64,000 nt of DNA, taken from NCBI RefSeq assembly GCF_041381155.1, contig NC_091138.1:37255604-37319603 (forward strand). Reading direction: 5' to 3'. Below, in pieces: positions 39,501 to 50,800 of this stretch. Each line of letters begins with the position of its first letter. Position 1 is the first letter of the stretch. The notes below the pieces were generated by a model. It was not told the origin of the DNA and searched no databases. It saw only the letters and a program-made list of their open reading frames with translations. This DNA is from Argopecten irradians (lineage: Eukaryota; Mollusca; Bivalvia; Pectinida; Pectinidae). The position numbers and the translations under genes were made by a program.

Positions 39501-41757
39501 AATAAATATAAGGGATTAACCTAAAATTACTCAACATACCTTCCTCAGAAATCATCATCATCATCATCATCATCGTCATCTGAAAATGAATATGAAATTT
39601 TGTATTGCACTATTTAAATGATAAGGCAAATACTCAAGTTTCCAGTTATTCTCCCCTAAAGAACTTAAAAAGTAGATAGAAAGTCATAAGAGATCATTTT
39701 TGATAGTGAATTTAAATTTCAAGAGATACTGTAAATCTCAGATTTCAAAGACTATACTTTTTTCTGTGTCCCAGTGAAAAATAACTTTTTTTTTTGCACT
39801 CAGATGAAAAAATCAACTGATTTCCAGCTTTTTTCTTTCTCAAAACAAGAAATTAAACAGCATATTTATCACAATGACCAAAATAGCCTGGGCACCATAT
39901 TTGGCACTGCTTTTAGTCTTCCCTTAAATTAAAGAGTTAGAACTCAAAAATGTATTACAACATTCACAAAATAGAGCTAATCATTTTGATGGAGGCACAA
40001 TCAGTAAGCACTGTCACACACACAAAAATAACTAAAACAAAAAATATAAACTACACAATTTACCATCATCATCGTCGTCGTCATCATCATCGTCATCATC
40101 ACTTTCTTCTGCTTTTTTAATTTTCTTTGGAGGACTTTTCACTACTGTCATAGGCTCTACAATAGGATGCACAGAAAAATCAAATATATTCAAATGCATT
40201 TGATATAATTTTGTTATTGACTTTATGTCAATTTCTTTGAAAATGATACACCCATACAGCATATGTTCATCCAGCTGCCCGTATTTAATTTTATTATGAT
40301 AAATACTTCCTTTCTGGATTACATTCATATCTAGTATGCTTCATTTATGAAATATATCCTTTAAAACTGTCTTACCATCCTCATCATCATCATCGTCGTC
40401 ATCATCATCATCTGAATCATCATCATCGTCACTCTCAGCTTTTCTTTTAGGTGCAGCTTTATTTGCTTTTGCTTTTACAGGTACAGGTACCTTCAAAATA
40501 AGTTCATTTTTTTAAATTACCAATTAGACATATTCTGACCCATCACAATACTTCAATCTGGACCAGACCATCATACTGTGTATTTGACCCAATAAACGAC
40601 CCTAGCTCTTCATTCTCCATTCATTTTTCAATTTTTTAACCACCCTGTAGAAATATCTCTGTTAAGTTTTGGGTTCCCACAGAAGTCGAAGTTGTATCGG
40701 CCAGCCTCTCTTTCAAAAAGTTATTTGTTTATTATATCAGATCAAATATGTAACGGTCCTAAAGTCAACAATGTAAAATTATAGCAGATAATCCATGGCA
40801 TCCAGTAATAGACCCTTGAAAGTATGTTGTTTGATTGCTACAAATCAGATTTGGCTCTTTGGTTAAAGCATAATCCGATCCGAGTTTTTATTCAAAAATT
40901 TGGCTCTTTGGTTAAAGCATAATCCGATCCGAGTTTTTAATCAAAAATTTAACACTTAATTTTAATACCTCATCTTCAGAATCGTCCTCCTCATCAGAAT
41001 CGTCTTCCTCACTTTCAGATTCTACAGGTGGGGGAGGTGCTACAGCCTTTCCTTTCTTTCCTTTGTTTGGAGTCACTGCTCCCTGAAACACCATCACAAA
41101 TCTGGCATTACACACTACACAGTGTTTGATATCATTCAAATAGTCGCACCATTAGTGCACTTTAAAACATACGATAATGGTCATGACGGAAATGCATGTG
41201 CAGTAGCACGAATAATTCAACGCTGCATGAATCATTATTAATGAGTAACATCCGATCCATACACAATTGTCCAACTGCAGAGTTTGTGTTCTCCTTATTT
41301 ACCAACACTTGGTTCACATGTTCAGTATGTATATAAAATTAAAGGTGTGATAAGCCTTACCAAGACACGTTTGATTGGATGGATCTCTAACGGTCGGAAC
41401 GAATATCATTGATGAAGACGGCATCAGTGCCAGTAACCAATAAACGATTAAACGTAGTTTCTTAATTCTAATCAGCATAATCATTTTTCATAGGATAGAA
41501 ATCACCTTTAACAATCATCAATGTTTAATCAATTCTAATGTAAACGGTCTCCTGCCATCCGTTATAAATCTATTTAGTTTTTATATTTTGTACGACCACG
41601 TGGTCCCAGACAACATTTGAGGCACGTGGAGAAAGCGTCAACACTACCCATTTAAATGTCTATTTCAAACTTAACAAAACACATCTGTGTTTTGATTTAT
41701 ATCGAATAGTATAACTTATTAACTTACCTTTTTGCCTTTAACGTTCTTTGGAGCCAT
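33467..41757 (-). CDS. NCL: nucleolin (14-15 exons, three RRMs, RGG box)
   Basis: Minus-strand exons in order: 41757-41728, 41082-40969, 40490-40376, 40156-40064, (39579-39540), 38671-38615, 38125-37949, 37028-36917, 36520-36387, 35974-35845, 35462-35314, 34771-34636, 34408-34302, 34138-33968, 33522-33467. Without the bracketed exon they give 1581 nt, 526 residues, in frame. Nucleolin is a nucleolar RNA-binding protein acting in rRNA transcription, pre-rRNA processing and ribosome assembly. Order: basic N-terminus MAPKNVKGKK, repeated Asp/Glu blocks separated by Lys/Ala/Pro linkers, a basic SKKRKKTQNNKPAKKAK stretch (likely nuclear localisation), RRM1 (about 196-270), RRM2 (280-355), RRM3 (375-451), an RGG box (452-508) and a GRKKTFDD end. 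Vertebrate nucleolin has four RRMs. Each RRM is split at the same phase-2 intron just before RNP1. Confidence 0.93.
33968..34138 (-). CDS. NCL: NCL exon: RGG box
   Basis: Encodes about 57 residues of Gly and Arg with Phe/Asp insertions (RGGGGGRGRGG, GDRGGFRGRG twice), ending GGKSP. RGG boxes bind RNA and are targets of arginine methylation. The plus-strand Pro/Arg ORF here is the antisense shadow. Confidence 0.93.
34302..34771 (-). CDS. NCL: NCL RRM3 exons (34771-34636, 34408-34302)
   Basis: RNP2 is VLFVKNL and RNP1 is GFGFVDFE, the best-conserved RRM of the gene (LSYSCTSDTLQEAFEGC; AGQEIDGRQIFLNFAA). The split lies between SRG and FGFV in phase 2. Confidence 0.93.
34921..35126. repeat. foldback MITE with ACTGTAAACCAA ends
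   Basis: Left ACTGTAAACCAACTTTCTTTC, right TTGGTTTACAGC, with TTCGCG-rich interior, in the NCL intron before RRM3. Related TTCGCG / TTTACAGTA-like fragments occur near 19405-19510, 23490-23560 and 28868-29035. Confidence 0.78.
35314..35974 (-). CDS. NCL: NCL RRM2 exons (35974-35845, 35462-35314)
   Basis: RNP2 is LFVKNL in DTDAMTLFVKNLAETV and RNP1 is GFAYVVFS. A Gly/Pro/Lys linker ending GSPGGRS follows. The chosen acceptor (cttctccag, exon from 35974) keeps phase with the previous exon. The longer frame reaching an ATG at 36038 lacks an acceptor. Confidence 0.88.
36387..37028 (-). CDS. NCL: NCL RRM1 exons (37028-36917, 36520-36387)
   Basis: RNP2 is LHVNNV and RNP1 is RFVYIDL, weaker than the other two. 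The text runs TLHVNNVAEMPDDKVKKLFE to ASQLDKALKLDGTKDMKVAL. Phase 1, split in phase 2, leaving in phase 1. Confidence 0.88.
37290..37665. mobile_element. TTAA-flanked MITE, copy 1
   Basis: TTAA then AGATGCTCCACCGCCGACA; the right end is TGTCAGCGGGGGAGCATCT then TTAA. About 370 bp. A second full copy in the same orientation lies at 45190-45552. TTAA flanks and about 20-bp TIRs suggest mobilisation by a piggyBac-type transposase (inference). Confidence 0.88.
37719..37930 (+). mobile_element. tRNA-derived SINE
   Basis: Starts with a tRNA-like head containing GTGGTGTAGTGGTTAAG, which fits a Pol III A box. It is followed by the GTGGGTTTTCTTTGGGCACT and CCGGTTTCCTCCCC blocks typical of a conserved central domain shared by many invertebrate SINEs. 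The tail is AT-rich. It lies in the NCL intron next to the acidic exon, antisense to NCL. Confidence 0.75.
37949..38125 (-). CDS. NCL: NCL exon: longest acidic block plus basic signal
   Basis: Thirty-six residues almost all Asp/Glu, then DSKKRKKTQNNKPAKKAKTE. Phase 1-1, 59 codons. The acidic run mixes GAT/GAC/GAA/GAG, unlike the pure GAT runs elsewhere, which suggests selection on protein charge. Confidence 0.9.
38765..38997. repeat. foldback MITE, CRE-containing family, copy 4 (degenerate)
   Basis: ATTTGCATATTCCTGAGTTA on the left, and GCAAGGGAGAA..CTGTAATATCG in inverted sense on the right. The interior differs from the other copies. In an NCL intron. Confidence 0.6.
39540..39579 (-). CDS. 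NCL: NCL small poly-Asp exon, out of frame as read
   Basis: Acceptor TTTTCAG and donor GTATGT are good and the exon begins a poly-Asp run. It is 40 nt and reads Asp-Phe-stop in the incoming frame. One base fewer in the T run at 39549-39551 would give an Asp-Ser-Glu-Glu end in the right phase. Alternatives are exon skipping, a natural frameshift or an assembly error. Confidence 0.45.
40064..41757 (-). CDS. NCL: NCL N-terminal acidic exons (41757-41728, 41082-40969, 40490-40376, 40156-40064)
   Basis: Exon 1 encodes MAPKNVKGKK from ATG 41757-41755. The next exons alternate Lys/Pro/Ala linkers (GAVTPNKGKKGKAVAPPPP; VPVPVKAKANKAAPKRKAES; EPMTVVKSPPKKIKKAEES) with runs of Asp/Glu containing Ser sites fit for CK2. 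This is the layout of nucleolin N-termini. Confidence 0.88.
40851..40949. repeat. tandem duplication, 49-bp unit x2
   Basis: TTGGCTCTTTGGTTAAAGCA begins each unit; the copies are almost identical. Adjacent to the donor of NCL exon 2. Confidence 0.9.
41597..41628. promoter_or_regulatory. two CACGTG E-boxes in NCL intron 1
   Basis: CACGTG at 41597-41602 (inside the palindrome GACCACGTGGTC) and at 41623-41628, 100-130 bp into intron 1. CACGTG is the MYC/MAX site, and nucleolin is an established MYC-responsive gene. Use here is inferred. Confidence 0.5.
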
Positions 41758-42305
41758 CTTATTGTGTAATTGTTAAAAGTTGTAGAATAGTAGACCCCTT
41801 ATTTCTAGCGTGGCTGCAATTTCGACCATGTGTTATGAAGACAGAGCTGCAATGTTTAGTTTGGTATCTTTAAATAATTTATTTTTCAAAAAAATAAAAT
41901 AATAAAATCTAGGATTTTTTAGATTGATAAAAATATAACACCTCTAAATAAATTGAAAATATTATATGTTTTCGATGCAACTATTGCAACTATCATCGTA
42001 GTTTCGTATAAAGGACTATACTAAAGCTCTGATTTGACGGAAGTGACATGATCTCCTCATGACACTCGCTGATAGTAGGCGCTAGGCTGAGTCATGTAGG
42101 AGACATATAAGTAACTCGCTAGGCGTATTTTAAACAAAATCAAATCTGTGATTATTTAAAACAGAGATTTAGATAGTAATGAAATACCACTGACAATAGC
42201 CGAGATGAAATATTCATTTTTAATCAAACTAACGACTCTGTATTGCATAATGTGATTCCTCAATTTCCTGTCATGCGAGATAATGTATACAAGTTAAAGT
42301 GCCAA

Positions 42306-42377
42306 CATCCTCGATACTCCAGGGGTTACTATCACTGACGTTATATCAATGATAGTAACCCCTGGGTATCAAGGATG
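42306..42377. repeat. hairpin repeat, CATCCTCGATACTCCAGGGG family
   Basis: CATCCTCGATACTCCAGGGG with its inverted copy CCCCTGGGTATCAAGGATG, arms about 30 bp, loop about 8 nt. Further copies or halves lie at 42807-42879, about 43075-43150, 56003-56068, 62764-62825, 63340-63400 and about 63870-63905. Confidence 0.8.
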
Positions 42378-42479
42378 AATTGTCAGGTAAGTTCACAGTA
42401 ATTAAAATCTTACAATAGCTGCAAGGATTTACAGTTGTATTTTTTCTTTTTTTGTTTGGTTTTTTGTGTGTGTTTTTTT

Positions 42480-42514
<35 letters not shown>

Positions 42515-42806
42515 GGGGGGGGGGCGGATTTCACCCTTTTCTTATGTTCCTTATTATGAAAAAAGTATATTTTCATAATAAACTCAACACGATCTTTATT
42601 CAGCTTCTGAAAAACCAGAAATAATAAAGAATGATCTAATTTAGGAAAATTTATCGTTTTAATTTTTTTTTTTGGGGGCACAAAAAATTTACTGAAAGTA
42701 AATACCCTAAGTTTTGCTGCACTGTATGTAATCCCGCACCTCTTCCGGTGACCGGTAAGGTTAATGAAGAATATTGGAAATTGGTACACGTAGTCAACAG
42801 TCGATC

Positions 42807-42879
42807 CATCCTCGATACCCCAGGGGACACTGACGTTTAGCGTCAGTCAGTGATAGTAACCCCTGGAGTATGGAGAATG
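42807..42879. repeat. hairpin repeat, second copy
   Basis: CATCCTCGATACCCCAGGGG paired with CCCCTGGAGTATGGAGAATG, around a CACTGACG/CGTCAGTG core. Confidence 0.8.
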
Positions 42880-44762
42880 TACATATAATATTGCAGATCA
42901 TCCAGAAGTCCCTTTCATACATCCGCGGATGAGGCTCCAGATAAACACGTCCATAGAAATAAAGGAGTTTTACGTAACACAGATTTGTTCCCCTGAGCTG
43001 CCACCAGTTTTTACTCTGCGATAGTCCAGGGATGTAGAGGTCGTATGTGATCGGAACCCCTGTAGTAATGAGGATGCATCCTATGATACTCGGTCAACCA
43101 AGGAATCGAGAGTTATTTAAAGTCAGTTGACCCTTGGAGTACCCATGATTCTACCAAGTTTTCATGATTTTTTAATATCGCATATAGATTTTAACAAACC
43201 GTACGTATAATGGAAAATCATCAATCATTTCCTAAGATGGCAGAGGATAATTCCATCAGCCTTTAACACAATCAAAGTCAAATATTGACCTGACATTTAA
43301 TAATATAAACAGTGTTTTATAATATAATTTACATATTCAGGAGATTTTAGCTTTTTTAGTTGCCTGGATAAAGAGTCATTTCGCTGTTTTGTCGTCTGAT
43401 GCAGTAAGTCAACTACCACGCGGTATTTAGGACGACGGCGGGAAACATAAGACGACCCGCTTTTTGAAAATTGACATTTTATTCATTTTAGATAAAATGT
43501 TCAGAATGTAATGATAAATGTAGTGATAACGGTAAGTTAATAACTTATGCAACTTTACATCAATCTCGTTTGACATTCCCATTTTAGAAATCAAAAGCCG
43601 TTTCGGAAAGGTAGTGGCCCTTTAAAAACATTGATGACATAAGAAAATAGATATCGACGGTCTAATATGAGTAACAACACCAAATATATGCAAGATCGAC
43701 ATCCTGTGTAATATATGATAACTGTGGAGATTCATTTCGCTGTTTGCCATCTGGCACAGTGATAGTCAACTACCGTACGACCGCGTTATGAAAATTAACA
43801 TTTCATTTATTTTAATTTGTTTTTCAGAAATGATGATCGGTGTAGTTGTAATGGTAAGCTATTTACTTTTGCTACTCTACAGAATTATCGATTTCGTTTT
43901 ACGTTCTCATTTTAAAAATCAAAAGCCGTTTCGGAAAGGTAGTGGGCCTTTAAGGTCTTTACAATATAAATGAAAATAGCATTATTTTATCTTATAGACG
44001 TCGCTAAGGTGTTTGGGATAAAATGGATTTTTTTATAATTGTTTTACGTAATTCAGTATAAGCAGGTTTACCCGAGTTACATTGGCTGACATAAGTAACT
44101 CTCCTTACTTCTCTAGGATAGCCACTAATCAGTAGGTCTAGTCTAATTCTAGACTGAATATTTTATAGTAGTACAGGTTCCGAGTACGTGTTCCATCGGT
44201 GCTATAGCGACAACATGTAAATACAATATATCATAATCATACAATCTATAAAAGTTCTAAGGAGAATATCAGTCAAATTAATTCTTCATAGTTTTATTTT
44301 GGAAAAAGAAAAAGAAGGGATGAAAAAAGAACATATGGATAATTTTTATCTGAAATTGCAGTTTATTTTCGTTTTTCTTTAGATTATCGAAAAAAAGTTA
44401 AATAATTAGAATAAATTATGAATTAGATTCTAATGATATAATCTCATTTTTGTCTACAAATAGAATTTAGCTCTTACATATAACTTAACATTGTATCTTC
44501 ATTGGATATAGGAGCTAACTATATTATAAGTGTTCCTGACTTTAGTATGTTTACTTGATTTCCTAAATCTAGTTCATTTTCGTACTATTTGTACCCTGAT
44601 TGTATATCGAGTCAGCCGATTCATATATATCCTTTGTTGATGTGAAATATTACTATTTTTTATCAAAATAACCAGACGAGACACTTATTGTTCAAATTGT
44701 TAAAATTTGTCGAAAATAGAATCCTGCGGTTCGAAACTAACGTTCTAGCTTTACATACTGCC

Positions 44763-44796
44763 CACGTGCACTTTCCCGTAAATTTACAAACACGTG
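44763..44796. promoter_or_regulatory. two CACGTG E-boxes upstream of the nucleolin paralogue start
   Basis: CACGTG at 44763-44768 and 44791-44796, only 42 and 14 bp before the ATG at 44805, in the proximal promoter or 5' UTR. NCL itself has a matching pair in intron 1, hinting at shared MYC/MAX-type control (inference). Confidence 0.5.
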
Positions 44797-44804
44797 GATC
44801 AGAA

Positions 44805-47800
44805 ATGCCACCAAAAGGGAAGACTAGAGCGAAGGTAAAATTGCGCATTTTTTTCGTTAATTTCGTTATCATGTATTCATGTTTGTATTTACTCTATGGT
44901 AAAATGAAAATACTCCAAATGCCTGCTTCATCGGGTAGACACAGTGCGGTTTCGGCTCCACAACGTATCATGATCAGTGAACATGGGATTCATTTTGTAC
45001 AAACAATGTGTACATAAAACTTTTCATAATGGACTACATATGCAATGAATGCATAGTATTTTATGTAATATCATAGACCTACTGCACGTGTATAGACCGA
45101 ATAATCAGGTTGGTTAAACCATCAACTTGCGCTTTTTCTGCAAAACTTTTAGAAAATTGTACTTTATCTTGGCATTTAAAGGGATTTTTTTAAAGATGCT
45201 CCACCGCCGACAGAGCATAAATGATTTTCATTATTTGAACAGTAATTGGTGTTTAATCGTGTATATATATGTCTAATTAACACACAAATGATATAAAATA
45301 TCTTATTTTGCCTTTGGTGCAAGCGCAATCAGTACTTCATTCCATATAGGATATAGAGGCACGGATTTTTTTCGGGATGCAATTAATTATTTTTCATATT
45401 TTAAACTTGAAGTAAAATTAGAAGCTCAAACTGTTGAATGGTGGTAATGGTGTAAAGTAAGAAACTTTTGTAACTGAAGAAAAATACTAAATCGTCTGCT
45501 CTTGTTTTTAATAGTGAAAAAATACTATTTGTCAGCGGTGGAGCATCTTTAAGTCATGTATCGGTACTGTATGCTGTAGAAAAGATATTACCTTCTGACT
45601 GACTTTTTATTAGAAAAACATATGCTTAATTACCGTGATATAACTCGTAATACTGGTTAATATTGCAAAAGTGGAGTCCATGGGTAACTATATGATATGT
45701 AAGTTATATTTGCATGCACAAATGGATATGTAGTGTAATAGGGAGGGTTTTCCACAAGAGACCCGGAGAGGCGATCTGACTGTAGCTCCCGTTATATGTA
45801 TAAGTCCCAAATCGTGATCGTATAGTATTTTTAGTATACAACAGAGTCCACAGTCGTCACAAATCCTCTCCGGATCCCGTTTCCTCCACAGGTTACAGGC
45901 CTGTATCACAACAAGTTCGATCTCTAGGATGTAGCGGAAGCACAGATACTAATCCAATAACTCAACTAGGTAAATACAGGTACAAATAACTATTTATTAT
46001 ATAAAGACAAGTAATATAGAATTGATAAAGAATATATTTACAATAGTGCCTGATGTAGACAACTTACAGTAAGAGAAATAAGCATACAGTCGTCGTATAT
46101 GTAGTGAAATCCTAATTATATAGCTACAGAACAACAAGACCACGTGTTCCCAAACACAGTCCAACAACACCTAACGGGAGACAACCGACCTACCAAATGT
46201 TCCCAACTCTAAGAGACATAACTAACTGCGTAAATAGGTTTCCTATGGATGTCTAAGCCCTAAGCCCCTGACGATCCCCTACTACACTGTGCGAACTAGG
46301 TTTCCTATGGATGTCTAAGCCCTAAGCCCCTGACAATCCCCTAGAACGACACAAACCCTTGTTAGCCATGTAGCTCTCAGTATAAACCCAAATGGTAGTT
46401 CAGAGAATCCGCAAGTGTTGCACTGTTGACAGTGCACGGCGTGGTTCTGTCCCTAACCCATTCTCCCTAGTCAAGACCAAAGCTTCCTTAGAAGCAGCCC
46501 CTTTTATAACGACACATCAACCCAGTACCCCAAAGTGACCACTGATTGGTCAAAGTCCGGTCAGAGCACCATATTTAGGTTAAACCGTTGCTACAACAAC
46601 CCACCTACACACTAAATATAACTTCCGCTTAAATACAGACAAGGCTCAACTGACTGATAAACACCTCCCACGTGTACCACACGTGTAGTCCGGCCAGCGG
46701 TCATCATCGGGGTGATCATGAGGACAACTAGGTTGATGAATGTGACTGCTAAACAGCAAACACACCCTAGATAAGACCTGTTCTCACGGTTTTCCCCTGA
46801 ATTTGGGTCAAAGATACATAAACAGATCACTGAAGTGAAGACTTAGAAGAGTGCAATAACAAATATACATACTGTAGAAATAAATGCAACAATGATAGAA
46901 ACCCGTTCTATCACAGTAGCAATTGTAACCATGTTATATTTTTTAGTACCTACATATTCAAGTATTGCATTTGTGCATATAACTGTAACCGTTATATATA
47001 CATATTTATATGCAAATTATCATTCTAGGCTCCTGAATTTGTGCATTTAAGTATTCTTAAAAATTATTGCATCTATTCGAATTGTCATTTCAGACTACTG
47101 AATTACTGTATAGATGTTAAGTATGTTATCATTTCAGACCCCTGTGGCACCTAAAAATGCCACAAAACTGCAACCACCAAGATCTGCTCCAGCAACACGA
47201 AGGACACGCTCATCGGTTCAAAAAGATGATGAGGTAAAAAAAAATGTATTGTGTTAATTAATATGCACAAATAGTTTTACTACATGTTCATCAAATGTAA
47301 ATGGTGATCTGACAACATCCCATAAGAGGTCATGTTCAGATGACCCTCTTATCATGTGTACTTCAGATCAAATGCATTTGATAATCAATTGTTAAATGCC
47401 ATTTCGCCCCAGTATACATATACATTTAGCTTTGTAGTGCTCTTTGGGCGAGATGACTACGTACACAGAAATAATTCGGACATCTTTTTACAAACTATTT
47501 CGTCCCAAGTCAAGATTCTGGCAGCAGCAATTTGATTGGCCATTTTTCAAAGGTCACCAGAATGTGACCCCTAATGGGATGTTGTCAGATCCACTTAGTA
47601 TCAATCGTAGTGATAATAAAGGATCTTTATTTTAAACAGATTGGGTACCACATGATATTTACACTGTAAACCCCTGCCGTAGATAGAATTAAACGTTTGT
47701 GGTGTATGTGGAATATACATTCTTTAATTCTATTTACATGTAATTAAAGTTGTCTCTAGGAAAGGATATTGAATGAGTTGCAACTTTTAAATTTAAATTA

Positions 47801-50800
47801 CATAAATATAAAGCTTGAAATATGAAAAAAAAAAATAGAATTTTCAGTATACAAAATAAAAGCAATATTAATGCCTGAAATTATTATGTTTGCAGACAGA
47901 GGCACCTCTCCCGAAGAAACTCTTTTTGGATGGGCAGGTATACATACTTATTAGTAAATCAGTGTTATATATCAATTATTTTTTCCGAGCCTTTTTTCAA
48001 CATCTTGTATTATATTACAGTAATATATACCATAATGTTTTTAAAGCAGATAACATCATTATTCTGTACAGTTTTGTCTCTTGTTCAATACAAATTTCTT
48101 TATTCTTTTGGATTCATGCAAGTTATGTAGTTAAATGGTAAAATATGTTCTCACAGATTGCAACAAATAATTAACTATTGAAATAGTTCTTGAAATTTTA
48201 TTTTAATGGTTTTATGATTTTTTTAGGATGCTGGAAATTTAGAAGCAAGAAAAGGTGAGTAGAGATCTATTTCTAGTTTGCTGTTATAATTAGACACCAT
48301 ATAGTCTCTCCCAGACTGCATTGTAGTCCCCACATTTCACCTCTGAAAACAGCCCACAGAAATTTCAAGATTCTTGAAACACGTTTTAAGGACGCATGTT
48401 AAATTCTTAAAAGATATTGTAAGTTTCCTTTTGTATTATTTTCCTGTAAACAACTGTCAGTTCTGACATTTATAATTTTATCATTCAATATCAAACCAAA
48501 GAGGTATGGACTCTTTAGCAGATACACTAGATTTACTTGTGAATAAATAGTCACAATTTGTTTACAATGTCTGACGTTCACTGTGACTTCACTTATGCAC
48601 AGTTCGCAATGTATTAAACAATCATCGTGGTGTAATATTATGTGACCCAAGGTCAACAGCCAGCCAGTTCTTGAGCCGTTGATGACAGAGGTGAATGTGG
48701 GGACCGCAATGAACCCTGGGAGAGATTAGTTAGACACACCATACAGATGAGGTTTTAATGCTCTTGGATACTGAATTCAGATGAACTAGCTGTCTTTTCA
48801 AATTGAATTACACTTAAAGACAAGATTATACAATTCAAAGCTTTTATTGAACACAATTATTTTGGAAATCTGATCTCTATCCTAGATATTTGTAAATCTT
48901 TATGATTTCTGTATACAGTGTAACTTCCCGAAACCGAACCTTCTCAAAACCGATCACCTCTAGAAACTAAAAATGGATGTCATGTATGGAATGAATTCCT
49001 CTTTATTAATAGTAAATAAAACTTCCCAAAACCGATCCCTCCCAATTCCGAATACCGAACGGAATAGTCAAATGTAACTAAAATACACTTCTGAAAACTG
49101 GCCTTACCTGAGCGACTCCGATAGTTTGCATTGAGGTCTGATCAACCGACCTTGAAATACACACGTACCTGTATCCATAGTTGTCGCATGCCATGTCCTG
49201 GGGCATGTATACAGGTGTGAAGGCTATAGGTATATATACACGGTAATTATGCCAGAGATGGTGGTGTAGTTATATATATATTTATTTAATCATGTCTTTT
49301 TTTTAGATATTCAACGAAGGTTTACTACGTGCACTGGTCTGGCGGTTTGTTTACTGTAGGAAAACAAGCAGAGCTAGTAATAAACAGAAAGTTTCTTATT
49401 CAATTTTGAGTCTCACACGGGTTATTTATTTACTTATGTAGTGGTCAGATAACGTAAATTATCTGTATGAAGAAACCGAAGCCATGTATTACTTTGTCAT
49501 ATAATGCCCAGCATCGACTGATCATCGTGTTATTAGACCATATTTAATTTGATTCTTGACGTAACCGGAAGTGATCGGCCAGATGAGAACATCCCCAAAA
49601 ACATTCACGCAACTAACTACGTTTATTATAAGTGGTAACAAAGTCAAGATCGTTGTAATCCATTCCTTTTAATGGTATGATTTTCTCATTTGTGATAACA
49701 TTTACATTAACAATTACTATCGGTTGGTTATAATGAACACTCGTCAGTACAGTGTAGAATAGAAAATGACTTCCGATCAATAAAATCTGGTTCGTTATGA
49801 TCAATATTCGGTTCACTTCTCTAAACCGGCAGAAATTCTATGCACCGGGAAGTTCCACTGTACAAGGTATGCATAATAACATAGATTGTTTTGTTTTACA
49901 GATGGAAAGAATACACCAGCTAAAAAAGCCCAAACACCAAATCCTAAAACAAAAACGCCCAAGACACAAACACCAAACTTAAAGACAAAAACTCCTTCTA
50001 AAGTAGAAACTCCAAACCCAGCAACAAAGTCTGCAGAAAAGCCAACTCCAAAAATGAAAGTAGAAACACCTGCAAAAGTGCAAACTCCTGTATCAAAAGG
50101 AAAAACACCAGCAAAAGTGCAAACTCCAAATGTAACAGAAAAATCTCAAGCTAAGATGCAAACTCCAAAATCGGCAGCAAAGACACCAGCTAAATTAAAA
50201 ACTCCAGATGTAAAGACTCCTAAAGTAGAAACTCCAGCTCAAAAGACAAAAACACCAGCTAAAGTAGAAACTCCAGCTCAAAAGACAAAAACACCAGCTA
50301 AAGTAGAAACTCCAGCTCAAAAGACAAAAACACCAGCTAAAGTAGAAACTCCAGCTCAAAAGACAAAAACACCAGCTAAAGTGCAAACTCCAGTTCAAAA
50401 GACAAAAACACCAGCTAAAGTGCAAACTCCAGCTCAAAAGACAAAAACACCAGCTAAAGTGCAAACTCCAGTGTCAACAGCAAACGTTTCTCGTGCAAAA
50501 ACTCCAGTCACAAAATCACTGGCTGCTGAAGGATCAGCAAAAAAGAAAACTCCATCTCTGAAACAGGAAGAGGTAGAATCTGATGACAGTGATGATGGTG
50601 ACATTGAAAATACAGGTGAGTTATGGAAGGCTATCTTAAATATCATACTTATATTTAGTGTAATTCTCAAAGTTTATTTTTCAAAGAGAATGATTTTTGA
50701 TACAGTAAAATTTGTTTCAGTGCAATAAAAAGATGTTATGAAACATTTATTGATTAATATGAAATACATAAGCATGTTGGATATAATACAATATACCCTA

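Larger units (their letters stand above)
41758..44804. other. divergent intergenic region between the two nucleolin-type genes
   Basis: Both promoters should lie here, one at each end. No gene seen. It holds two foldbacks of the CATCCTCGATACTCCAGGGG family (42306-42377, 42807-42879), a T/G homopolymer tract (42471-42525) and a diverged tandem duplication (about 43370-43636 and 43731-43955). Confidence 0.65.
44835..47137 (+). other. intron 1 of nucleolin paralogue
   Basis: Holds the second TTAA MITE (45190-45552) and a less AT-rich stretch (about 45700-46920) that looks like an unclassified repeat, with a 62-bp tandem duplication at 46235-46344. A minus-strand ORF at 46612-46830 has one hydrophobic helix-like run but no recognisable family. 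Confidence 0.55.

Noticed and set aside
42346..42789. 147-codon minus-strand Lys-rich ORF
   Set aside because: Runs through a T/G homopolymer tract between two hairpin repeats; low complexity.
46612..46830. Minus-strand ORF with a hydrophobic run, possible membrane protein exon
   Set aside because: No acceptor/donor phase partner and it sits in repeat-like DNA; insufficient support for a gene.
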